Below are positions 56,928 through 64,000 of a stretch of 64,000 nt of DNA, one piece after another. The stretch is from Calidifontibacter indicus. Its GTDB lineage: Bacteria > Actinomycetota > Actinomycetes > Actinomycetales > Dermatophilaceae. Each line of letters begins with the position of its first letter. Positions within the stretch are counted from its first letter, which is position 1. The position numbers and the translations under genes were made by a program. The notes under the pieces were generated by a model. It had not been told where the DNA came from. It did no database searches and saw only the letters and a program-made list of their open reading frames with translations. The stretch covers positions 3,286,001 to 3,350,000 of the forward strand of contig NZ_QTUA01000001.1 of NCBI RefSeq assembly GCF_003386865.1. Direction: 5' to 3'.

Positions 56928-59042
56928 TCACTCGCCCCGGACCTTCTTGATGATCTCCTCCGCGACGTTCCGGGGAACCTCGGCGTAGGAGTCGAACTGC
57001 ATCGTGTAGTTGGCGCGACCCTGGGTCTTCGACCGCAGGTCACCCACGTACCCGAACATCTCCGACAGCGGAACGACTGCGCGAACGATCTTCGCACCGC
57101 TGACGTCTTCCATGGCCTGGATCTGGCCACGGCGGCTGTTGAGGTCGCCGATGACGTCGCCCATGTAGTCCTCGGGCGTACGCACCTCGACGGCCATCAT
57201 CGGCTCGAGCAGGCAGGGGTCCGCCTTGCGAGCGGCCTCCTTGAACGCCATCGAGCCGGCGATCTTGAACGCCATCTCCGAGGAGTCGACGTCGTGGTAG
57301 GCACCGTCGAGCAGAGCGGCCTTGACACCCACGACCGGGTAGCCGGCGAGGATGCCGAGCTGCATGGCCTCCTGGATGCCGTGGTCGACCGACGGGATGT
57401 ACTCGCGCGGCACGCGACCACCGGTCACGGCGTTCTCGAACTCGTACAGCTCGCCCTCGGCGGTGTCGAGCGGAGCCAGCGAGATCTGCACCTTCGCGAA
57501 CTGACCCGAACCACCGGTCTGCTTCTTGTGCGTGTAGTCGAACTTCTCGACGGCGCGACGGATGGTCTCGCGGTAGGCGACCTGCGGCGCACCCACGTTG
57601 GCCTCGACCTTGAACTCGCGCTTCATGCGGTCGACCAGGATGTCGAGGTGGAGCTCACCCATACCGCCGATGACGGTCTGGCCGGTCTCCTCGTCGAGGT
57701 GGACGGAGAAGGTCGGGTCTTCCTGCGCCAGCTTCTGGATCGCGGTGCCCAGCTTCTCCTGGTCGCTCTTCGTCTTCGGCTCGATGGCGACGTGGATCAC
57801 CGGCTCCGGGAACGTCATCGACTCCAGAACGATCTGCTCGTTCGGGTCGCACAGCGTGTCACCGGTGGTGGTGTCCTTCAGACCGATCGCCGCGTAGATG
57901 TGACCGGCGACAGCCTCGTCGACCGGGTTCTCCTTGTTGGCGTGCATCTGGAAGAGCTTGCCGACGCGCTCCTTCTTGCCCTTGGTCGAGTTGACGACCG
58001 GGCTACCGGCGGCGATGCGACCGGAGTACACGCGGATGAAGGTCAGCGTGCCGAAGAAGGGGTGAGCGGCGACCTTGAAGGCCAGTGCCGAGAACGGCTC
58101 GTCCTTGCTCGGCGCGCGGGTGATCTCGGTGTCCTCGTCGCCCGGCTTGTGGCCGATCATCGGGGGAACGTCGAGCGGGCTGGGCAGGTAGTCGACGACA
58201 GCGTCGAGCATCGGCTGCACACCGCGGTTCTTGAACGCCGAACCACACAGGATCGGGTAGAGCTCCGAGGTGACGGTCAGCTTGCGGATCGCAGCCTTGA
58301 TCTCGTCGGTGGTGAGCTCGCCGCCCTCGAGGTACTTCTCCATGAGGGCGTCGTCGGCTTCGGCGACGCGCTCTACGAGCGCCTGGCGGTACTCGTCGGC
58401 CTTGGCCTGGAGGTCGGCCGGGATCTCCTGGATCTCGTACTTCGCGCCCATGGTGACGTCACCCTTGGCGTCGCCCGGCCACACCAGCGCACGCATCTCG
58501 ACCAGGTCGACGACGCCGATGAAGTCGTTCTCCGCACCGATCGGCAGCTGGAGCACCAGCGGCTCGGCGCCGAGGCGGTCCTTCACGGTCTGCACGGTGA
58601 AGTAGAAGTCGGCACCCATCTTGTCCATCTTGTTGACGAACGCGATGCGGGGGACGTCGTACTTGTCGGCCTGACGCCACACGGTCTCCGACTGCGGCTC
58701 GACGCCTTCCTTGCCGTCGAACACGGCAACGGCGCCGTCGAGGACGCGCAGCGAACGCTCCACCTCGACGGTGAAGTCGACGTGACCCGGGGTGTCGATG
58801 ATGTTGATCTGGGTACCGTCCCAGAAGGAGGTGACGGCAGCAGAGGTGATGGTGATTCCCCGCTCCTTCTCCTGCTCCATCCAGTCGGTGGTCGACGCAC
58901 CGTCGTGCGTCTCGCCGATCTTGTGGTTGACGCCGGTGTAGAACAGGATCCGCTCGGTCGTCGTGGTCTTACCGGCGTCGATGTGCGCCATGATGCCGAT
59001 GTTGCGGACCTTCTTCAGGTCGGTCAGCACGTCCTGTGCCAC
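56928..59042 (-). CDS. fusA: Elongation factor G
   Basis: A 704-aa translocase GTPase. G1 [16 protein letters not shown]3 [16 protein letters not shown] and G4 [10 protein letters not shown] are present; domains II to V follow to KVRGE. GTG start at 59042. Third gene of the str operon, 120 nt after rpsG. Confidence 0.99.
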   Translation of the reverse strand: MAQDVLTDLKKVRNIGIMAHIDAGKTTTTERILFYTGVNHKIGETHDGASTTDWMEQEKERGITITSAAVTSFWDGTQINIIDTPGHVDFTVEVERSLRVLDGAVAVFDGKEGVEPQSETVWRQADKYDVPRIAFVNKMDKMGADFYFTVQTVKDRLGAEPLVLQLPIGAENDFIGVVDLVEMRALVWPGDAKGDVTMGAKYEIQEIPADLQAKADEYRQALVERVAEADDALMEKYLEGGELTTDEIKAAIRKLTVTSELYPILCGSAFKNRGVQPMLDAVVDYLPSPLDVPPMIGHKPGDEDTEITRAPSKDEPFSALAFKVAAHPFFGTLTFIRVYSGRIAAGSPVVNSTKGKKERVGKLFQMHANKENPVDEAVAGHIYAAIGLKDTTTGDTLCDPNEQIVLESMTFPEPVIHVAIEPKTKSDQEKLGTAIQKLAQEDPTFSVHLDEETGQTVIGGMGELHLDILVDRMKREFKVEANVGAPQVAYRETIRRAVEKFDYTHKKQTGGSGQFAKVQISLAPLDTAEGELYEFENAVTGGRVPREYIPSVDHGIQEAMQLGILAGYPVVGVKAALLDGAYHDVDSSEMAFKIAGSMAFKEAARKADPCLLEPMMAVEVRTPEDYMGDVIGDLNSRRGQIQAMEDVSGAKIVRAVVPLSEMFGYVGDLRSKTQGRANYTMQFDSYAEVPRNVAEEIIKKVRGE

Positions 59043-59162
59043 GGTGTCTGCCTCGTTCTCTCGGGACTGAGTTCTAGGAGTGGAGTTCGGGGTGCCGGCA
59101 GGGCCGGCGGGCCGGAGCCGTACGGTGCGCGACGCGGATAGCTGCGCCGCGCACCGTCCGGA

Positions 59163-59633
59163 TCACCAGCGGTAGTGGGCGAACGCGCGGTTCGACTCGG
59201 CCATCTTGTGCGTGTCTTCGCGACGCTTGACGGCGGCGCCGAGACCGTTGGACGCGTCCAGGATCTCGTTCATGAGGCGCTCGGTCATCGTCTTCTCGCG
59301 ACGCTGACGGCTGTAGCCGACGAGCCAACGCATCGACAAGGTGGTGGCGCGACCCGGCTTCACCTCGACCGGAACCTGGTAGGTGGCACCACCGACGCGG
59401 CGGGACTTCACCTCGAGGCTCGGCTTGATGTTGTCGAGCGCACGCTTCAGCGTGACGACCGGGTCGGTGCCGGTCTTCTCGCGGCAGCCCTCGAGGGCGC
59501 CGTAGACGATGCGCTCGGCGATCGACTTCTTGCCGTCGAGCAGGATCTTGTTGACGAGCTGGGTGACGACCGGCGATCCGTAGACCGGGTCGACGACGAG
59601 AGCGCGCTTGGGAGCAGGGCCCTTACGAGGCAT
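59163..59633 (-). CDS. rpsG: Ribosomal protein S7
   Basis: A 156-aa 16S rRNA-binding protein of the small-subunit head. Starts [20 protein letters not shown] at the ATG at 59633, overlapping the rpsL stop by one base. The C-terminal [20 protein letters not shown] is conserved. Confidence 0.99.
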   Translation of the reverse strand: MPRKGPAPKRALVVDPVYGSPVVTQLVNKILLDGKKSIAERIVYGALEGCREKTGTDPVVTLKRALDNIKPSLEVKSRRVGGATYQVPVEVKPGRATTLSMRWLVGYSRQRREKTMTERLMNEILDASNGLGAAVKRREDTHKMAESNRAFAHYRW

Positions 59634-60007
59634 TACTTCTTCTCCTTCTTCGCGCCGTAACGGGAACGAGCCTGGTTGCGGCCCTTGACACCCTGGGTGT
59701 CGAGCGCGCCGCGGATGATCTTGTAGCGGACACCCGGGAGGTCCTTCACACGACCGCCACGCACGAGCACGATCGAGTGCTCCTGCAGGTTGTGGCCCAC
59801 ACCCGGGATGTACGCGGTGACCTCGATGCCGGAGGTCAGCTTCACACGAGCGACCTTGCGCAGCGCCGAGTTCGGCTTCTTCGGGGTGGTGGTGTAGACG
59901 CGGGTGCAAACACCGCGCCGCTGGGGGCTGCCCTTAAGTGCCGGCGTGGTGACCTTGGAGGTCTTGTCCTGCCGACCCTTACGGACGAGCTGGTTGATAG
60001 TAGGCAA
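59633..60007 (-). CDS. rpsL: Ribosomal protein S12
   Basis: A 124-aa decoding-centre protein; streptomycin resistance changes map to lysines in this family. TTG start at 60007 with GGAG 6 nt upstream, giving the standard [14 protein letters not shown]. Motifs [17 protein letters not shown] and [20 protein letters not shown] are wild-type in appearance. First gene of the str operon. Confidence 0.98.
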   Translation of the reverse strand: MPTINQLVRKGRQDKTSKVTTPALKGSPQRRGVCTRVYTTTPKKPNSALRKVARVKLTSGIEVTAYIPGVGHNLQEHSIVLVRGGRVKDLPGVRYKIIRGALDTQGVKGRNQARSRYGAKKEKK

Positions 60008-60249
60008 CCTGTTCTCCGTACTGATTCGTAGTCTTGTCAGCGCGACGTGTCGCGCTCCTTGGATTACCGCTCCGGCCCCCGCACTCGGGAGTGTCGGACC
60101 GGTGCCCTCCCCCGCACTTTCCCCCGACCGCCCCGCGAGATGCGTGGTGATCTGGTGACTGCCCGGCGAGAGCGTGTGGTGGGCCTGATGAAACCGTGCC
60201 GGCCGTAGCGGCCGATCCGAGGCAGGGCAGAGCCCACGCACGGACGTCA

Positions 60250-60278
60250 AGACTACCGGGCCCGCGTGGCGCGACCAA
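60250..60278 (-). promoter_or_regulatory. Predicted str operon promoter
   Basis: Minus-strand -35 box TTGGTC (60273-60278) and -10 box TAGTCT (60250-60255) are spaced by exactly 17 nt. Transcription would start near 60243, leaving a leader of about 235 nt before rpsL. The -35 box directly abuts repeat R4a. The leader at 60008-60249 (part of a 321-nt gap) shows no gene. Confidence 0.65.
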
Positions 60279-60338
60279 ATCAGAAAGCTCCAGTGGTAGA
60301 TCGCTGCTGTTACAGCAACAGCAATCCTTCACTGGAGC
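60277..60338. repeat. Palindromic repeat R4, copy a
   Basis: Begins CAGAAAGCTCCAGTG and ends CACTGGAGC, with an inner CTGCTGTTACAGCAACAGCA. It matches R4b over about 62 nt in the same orientation. It overlaps the 3' end of the amylosucrase gene (the final Gln codon and stop). Confidence 0.88.
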
Positions 60339-62197
60339 GCGTTTGCCTGGTGCAACCAGGCGCTCCCGTAGGGCGGCAGCCACACGTCGCCGCCGGTGCC
60401 GAGACCGGTGAGGTGATCGACGACCCGGACGGGGTCGAGACCGTTCTCCCACAACGCCGCCTGCGGCACCACGCGGTGCTCCGCGGTGACGTTGAAGGCC
60501 AACAACACGGTGCCGTACGGGTGCTCGCGGCGCAGCAGCAGCACGCCCGGGTCGTGGGTCATCGCCGGCACCGCCGGGGTCGACGCGTGCAGTTGGGGCA
60601 GCGTCCGCCGACTGCGGACGAGGTGTTGCAGGCCGACGTAGACCGGGTGAGTGGTCTCGGGCGGCCACCGCATCGGCGGACGGTGTACCCACCGGTTGTC
60701 GTCGGCGAGCGCCGGGTCGGACTCGTACGAGTGGTCGTTGAGCAGCCCGACCTCGTCGCCCATCCAGATCACCGGCATGCCGCCGAAGGCGAGGATCACG
60801 CTGTGCGCCAACAGGATCCGGTCGAGCGCGAAGGGGTCGCCGGCCTCGAGCCCGGCGAGGGAGGCGAGCGAGCCGGAGATGCGGGCGTCGCCGGTGCGCT
60901 CGTTGGCCTGGAACACGACGCCGCGCGCCCACGACCCCGGAAAGTCGCCGGCATACCACTGCGACAGGAACCGCCGGTGCTCGAAACCGTTCAGCCCCAA
61001 CGCGGCCGCGTCGCCGTCGTCGATCGCCCAGCCGATGTCGTCGTGGCAGCGGGCGTAGGCGATCCACGCGGTGGTGGAGGGCACCGGCGGCAGTTGGGCC
61101 AGCGCGTGGGCGGTGAGGCGGGCGTCGCCGGTGGCCAGCGCCGACCAGATCTGCACCATGAGCCCGTTGTGATAGGCGAGGTCGCTCACCTTGCCGTGCT
61201 GTCGGCCGGTGCCGAGGTAGGCCACCAGGTCTTTCGGTCCGACGATCGCCTCGGCCTTGAAGATCGTTGCGGGGCAAGCCATCCGGGCCACCGTCCGCAG
61301 GGCCTGCACGATGAGGTGCACCTCGGGTTGGTTCTGGCAGTTGGTGCCCATCCGCTTCCAGGTGAAGGCGATCGCGTCGAGCCGAAACACCTCGACCCCG
61401 GCGTTGGCGAGAAACAGGATGATGTCGGCGAACTCGGCGAGCACGTCGGGGTTCGACCAGTCGAGGTCCCACTGGTAGTCGTTGAAGGTCGTCCACACCC
61501 AGCGGCCCAGGGCGTCGTCGAAGGTGAAGTTGCCGGGGGCGAAGTCGGGAAACACCTCGGGCAGGGTCGCTTCGTACTGATCGGGCACGTCGCGGTCGAC
61601 GAAGGTGTGGAAGTAGTCGAGGTAGCGCTGTTCGCCGGCCTTCGCACGCTGAGCCCAATCGTGCTCGGCGGCAACGTGGTTGAGCACCAGGTCGAGGCAC
61701 AGGCTGATGCCCTCGCGGCGCAGCGTCGCGGTGAGGGTGCGCAGGTCGTCCAGGTCGCCGAGGTCGGGGCGGATGGTGCGGTAGTCCATCACCGCGTAGC
61801 CGCCGTCGTTGGCGCCGGGCCGCGGGGTGAGCAACGGCATCAGGTGCAGGTAGGTGACGCCGAGGTCGCGCAGGTAGGCGACGTGCTCCCCCACACCGGC
61901 GAGCGTGCCGCCGAACCGGTCGGCGTACGCCGCGTAACCCAACGCGTCCGGACGCTGGAACCAGTCGGGCGCGAGGGTGCGCTCGAGGTCGTGGGAGTGC
62001 AGGGCGTCGGGACGCTCGGCGAACGCGCGGGCGGCGAGCGCTACCAGCCGCTCGGCGACCGCATCGGGTTCGGCGTAGAGCCCGGCCAGCGCCTCGCGCA
62101 GATCGGGCAGCCAGCGTCTGCGCCGGGCCTCGAACAGTTCGCGACGGTGGGCGGGCAAACCCTCGAGCAGTTGCTCGGCCGAGGCGTCGATCGTCAT
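60329..62197 (-). CDS. Amylosucrase-type GH13 alpha-glucanotransferase
   Basis: A 622-aa family GH13 enzyme. Catalytic residues are visible: nucleophile Asp in FRLDAIAFTWK, acid/base Glu in IFKAEAIVG and transition-state Asp in YARCHDDIGW. The N-terminal helical domain (about 1-90) and TYLHLMPLLTPRPGANDGGY match amylosucrase or sucrose hydrolase of subfamily GH13_4. It would split sucrose and build or trim alpha-glucan in the cytosol; no signal peptide. ATG at 62197. The gene is tightly bracketed by R4a and R4b, and its last residues lie in R4a. Confidence 0.87.
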   Translation of the reverse strand: MTIDASAEQLLEGLPAHRRELFEARRRRWLPDLREALAGLYAEPDAVAERLVALAARAFAERPDALHSHDLERTLAPDWFQRPDALGYAAYADRFGGTLAGVGEHVAYLRDLGVTYLHLMPLLTPRPGANDGGYAVMDYRTIRPDLGDLDDLRTLTATLRREGISLCLDLVLNHVAAEHDWAQRAKAGEQRYLDYFHTFVDRDVPDQYEATLPEVFPDFAPGNFTFDDALGRWVWTTFNDYQWDLDWSNPDVLAEFADIILFLANAGVEVFRLDAIAFTWKRMGTNCQNQPEVHLIVQALRTVARMACPATIFKAEAIVGPKDLVAYLGTGRQHGKVSDLAYHNGLMVQIWSALATGDARLTAHALAQLPPVPSTTAWIAYARCHDDIGWAIDDGDAAALGLNGFEHRRFLSQWYAGDFPGSWARGVVFQANERTGDARISGSLASLAGLEAGDPFALDRILLAHSVILAFGGMPVIWMGDEVGLLNDHSYESDPALADDNRWVHRPPMRWPPETTHPVYVGLQHLVRSRRTLPQLHASTPAVPAMTHDPGVLLLRREHPYGTVLLAFNVTAEHRVVPQAALWENGLDPVRVVDHLTGLGTGGDVWLPPYGSAWLHQANALQ

Positions 62198-62206
62198 TGC
62201 TGAACT

Positions 62207-62268
62207 AAACCAGAAAGCTCCAGTGAAGGATCACTGCTGCTATGACAACAGCAATCCTTCACTGGAGC
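62207..62268. repeat. Palindromic repeat R4, copy b
   Basis: Arms GCTCCAGTGAAGGAT and ATCCTTCACTGGAGC (15 bp, perfect) enclose CACTGCTGCTATGACAACAG. Lies 10 nt upstream of the amylosucrase ATG and 17 nt past the stop of the secreted protein. Could also act as a terminator. Confidence 0.9.
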
Positions 62269-62284
62269 AGGCTGACTGGCGCGA

Positions 62285-63676
62285 TCAGCCGCGGGTGGGT
62301 GCCCCGGCCAACTGCGCACGACGCACCTGCGCACGCTGGCCCGACTTCTGCGTCGCCTTCGCCGCCGGCGCACCCTGCGCGGCGATCGCCTCGGCGGTGA
62401 GGTCGAAGCGTCCGGTGACGTCGAGGATCGCGTCGACGGTGCCGGTCGAGTTGTAGATCGAGTAGCCGGCGGTGGTGCAGGCGGTGTCGACGCAGCCGGG
62501 GTAGGTGGCGAAGCCGTTCGAGCGGTTGCGGCCGGTCTGGGCGTTGACCGCGCTGGCCACCGGTCGCGGTTCGCCGACGGCGAACAGCGACAGGAACGAG
62601 TTGGTCGACGGGTTGGCCATCGTGATCGTGCCCTCGAACGAGTCGGTGCGCGGGGTCAGGAGCGAGCCCGGCAACGCCACGTTGACGGTGCGGCCGGCGC
62701 CGAGCTTGCCCTTCGGCATGCCGACCCCGCTGCGCGAGTCACCGACGCGCACCGGCGGCACGACCACGTGGGTCGCGCCCTTGTTGCTCGAGTCGGTGTA
62801 GAAGCTTGCGACGCCGTCGACGATGAGGTGGGCCGAGGCGTTCGAGGTGTTCTCGACGGTCGCGTAGTACTCGCCCCAGCCGGGCTGCGAGGTCGAGCTG
62901 CCGACCCGGCGCACCGGCACGGTGACTAGGTTGGGCGAGGTCTCGCCGACGGAGAAGTTGAGCGCGGAGGTCGACGGCGGGTTGTTGGTGCCGTTCCACG
63001 CGGTGAACCAGCCGCGTCCGGTGCCGCCGGTGGCGGTGAGGTTGAACTGCATCGCGGTGAGGCGCGCTCCCCCGGTCTCGTCGAACTCGATCGGGATGTC
63101 GAGGTAGTCGCCGGGCACGAACTTGCCGCCGCCGTCGGTGCGGCTGTCGAACCAGCGCTCCGGCACGGCCGCCTGGTAGAGCGAGCCGGGCGCCACGGTG
63201 GAGGTCAACGAGGCGTACCAACCCATGACGTCGACCGCGACCTGCACGCCGCTGCCGCCGACGCTCACCTTGATCTTGCCGTCGGCGCCGACGGGCACGG
63301 TGGCGCTGGTCGCGCCGGTCCAGCCGCCGGGGTAGTTGACGGTGGAGGTGCGCGGCTGCGGGCTGTCGGACGCGTAGGCCACCAGCCAGCCGGTGGCGGC
63401 CGGGTTGACGACGGTGATGTTGACGACGACCGACTGCACGCCGGTGGCCGGCACGCCACCGCGTCCGGTCACCTGGAAGGCCGCGGTGGTGTTGGCGCGC
63501 ACCGGGCCGGCGGGCAGCCCGAGGCCGGTGCGGGTGTCGACGATGCGCGACGGCGTGACGACCTGGTAGCGGCCGGTCGGGTCGGTGGCGGCGGCCGATG
63601 CCGACGGTGCTGCGGCGCCGATGCCGGCGGTGACGAGAGCCGCCACGACGGCAGCACTGAGCTTCTTCACACGCAT
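62285..63676 (-). CDS. Secreted beta-repeat protein
   Basis: A 463-aa exported protein, ATG at 63676. Signal peptide MRVKKLSAAVVAALVTAGIG to about residue 28. Residues about 35-150 form the same beta domain found three times in the CHAP protein (VTPSRIVDTRTGLGLPAGPV, VVNITVVNP, VDVMGWYASL). Two more divergent copies follow (ERWFDSRTDGGG, VRVGDSRSGVGMPKG). No enzyme motif seen. Probably a cell-wall or surface-associated protein. Role unknown. Confidence 0.82.
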   Translation of the reverse strand: MRVKKLSAAVVAALVTAGIGAAAPSASAAATDPTGRYQVVTPSRIVDTRTGLGLPAGPVRANTTAAFQVTGRGGVPATGVQSVVVNITVVNPAATGWLVAYASDSPQPRTSTVNYPGGWTGATSATVPVGADGKIKVSVGGSGVQVAVDVMGWYASLTSTVAPGSLYQAAVPERWFDSRTDGGGKFVPGDYLDIPIEFDETGGARLTAMQFNLTATGGTGRGWFTAWNGTNNPPSTSALNFSVGETSPNLVTVPVRRVGSSTSQPGWGEYYATVENTSNASAHLIVDGVASFYTDSSNKGATHVVVPPVRVGDSRSGVGMPKGKLGAGRTVNVALPGSLLTPRTDSFEGTITMANPSTNSFLSLFAVGEPRPVASAVNAQTGRNRSNGFATYPGCVDTACTTAGYSIYNSTGTVDAILDVTGRFDLTAEAIAAQGAPAAKATQKSGQRAQVRRAQLAGAPTRG

Positions 63677-63944
63677 TGGATGTGGTGTTCCCCTCGAGAA
63701 GGCGCCGCCGTCATCCGGATCGTGACGTGGGTCGCACTTCGGGAGAGCATAGGGCCGCCACGCCGGTGGTCAAGAGCTGGTCGACGATTCGCCGGTGGTT
63801 CGCGCGGATCGAGGCGCTTGCGTGTCCGACGAACCGCCCGACGAACCGCCCGAGGATTCCCCCGACGCTCCCACCCGATCACCGGCTCACACCCGGTTTG
63901 CGTTGCTAGAGTTGCCGCGCCCCGACCCACATCGAAGGACCTTC
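63677..63944. other. Intergenic region between divergent genes
   Basis: Noncoding, 268 nt. A short tandem CCGACGAACCGC (two copies near 63825-63850) and a TGCTAGAGT -10-like box near 63904-63912 on the plus strand are the only notable features. Confidence 0.4.
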
Positions 63945-64000
63945 GTGACGACCGCACCCACCCGCACGTTCGGTGAACGGCTGCGTGGCCTCGTGCCGCA
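63945..64000 (+). CDS. Gene start cut by the right edge
   Basis: GTG at 63945 preceded by GAAGGACC begins MTTAPTRTFGERLRGLVP and runs off the window. Too short to identify. The ribosome-site spacing and the promoter-like TGCTAGAGT upstream support a real gene. Confidence 0.5.
   Translation, partial: MTTAPTRTFGERLRGLVP

Noticed and set aside
57294-59141. Long plus-strand open frame opposite fusA
   Set aside because: Antisense of a highly conserved gene with repetitive Leu/Val/Asp/Gly composition.
59634-59909. Longer S7 reading
   Set aside because: Overlaps S12 out of frame; the ATG at 59633 gives the standard 156-aa S7.
60266-62203. Long plus-strand open frame opposite the amylosucrase gene
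   Set aside because: GC-rich antisense shadow: low-complexity His/Val/Arg/Gly composition, while the minus strand has full GH13 catalytic motifs.

Overview
The window is GC-rich chromosomal DNA with dense, mostly ATGA/GTGA-overlapping genes, frequent GTG and TTG starts, a short LID-less adenylate kinase, a zinc-ribbon (type Z) S14 and an L4 protein with a C-terminal extension. All of this fits a high-GC actinobacterium. Placement in Micrococcales is my inference from the protein style; no 16S gene is present. The backbone, read on the minus strand, is the str operon (rpsL-rpsG-fusA-tuf, 60.0-55.6 kb), the S10 operon (rpsJ to rpsQ, 37.9-32.2 kb), the spc operon (rplN to rplO, 31.9-27.5 kb), then secY, a type II NADH dehydrogenase, adk and map. 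Synteny breaks after map: the expected infA-rpmJ-rpsM-rpsK-rpoA-rplQ block is absent from the remaining 22 kb.

Left arm, 1-16.65 kb: ten minus-strand genes, mostly overlapping by 1-11 nt, look like one multi-component system. In transcription order they are an FHA/winged-helix protein, a double-module membrane histidine kinase, a NarL-type response regulator, a small membrane protein, a secreted and membrane-anchored vWA protein, a 1149-aa tubulin-like GTPase-fold protein, a 932-aa membrane coiled-coil protein, a polytopic membrane protein, a fibronectin-III-like protein, and the start of a GTPase-associated (GAP1-like) protein cut by the window edge. I infer a signal-regulated, envelope-attached tubulin/vWA machine of unknown output. 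Next come a secreted CHAP amidase with repeat domains, a 59-aa membrane peptide, a decayed copy of the FHA gene's 5' end, and a molybdate uptake operon led by an HTH-MOP regulator.

Centre, 38.2-55.5 kb, lies between the str and S10 operons and is accessory. It holds a DUF559 nuclease-like gene, a GntR/MFS divergent pair, a four-gene double ABC exporter, PEP synthase with its PpsR-type regulator, an aspartate aminotransferase, a Ser-rich lipoprotein, a second DUF559 gene, and a YfhO-like membrane protein paired with a family-2 glycosyltransferase. Right of rpsL are an amylosucrase-type GH13 enzyme and a large secreted protein sharing a beta-repeat domain with the CHAP protein.

The most striking unexplained structure is a set of palindromic intergenic repeats. 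Three families (called R2, R3 and R4 here) each occur as same-orientation copies bracketing a single accessory gene, often within 10-30 nt of its ends. R2 brackets a DUF559 gene. R3 (three 84-bp copies with about 22-bp terminal inverted repeats) brackets the lipoprotein gene and the second DUF559 gene, and supplies the last codons and stop of the YfhO-like gene. R4 brackets the amylosucrase gene, and an R4-like palindrome lies in frame inside the YfhO-like gene. A separate, about 110-bp two-copy element with compensated hairpin arms lies 3' of secY and of PEP synthase and may be a structured RNA or terminator family.
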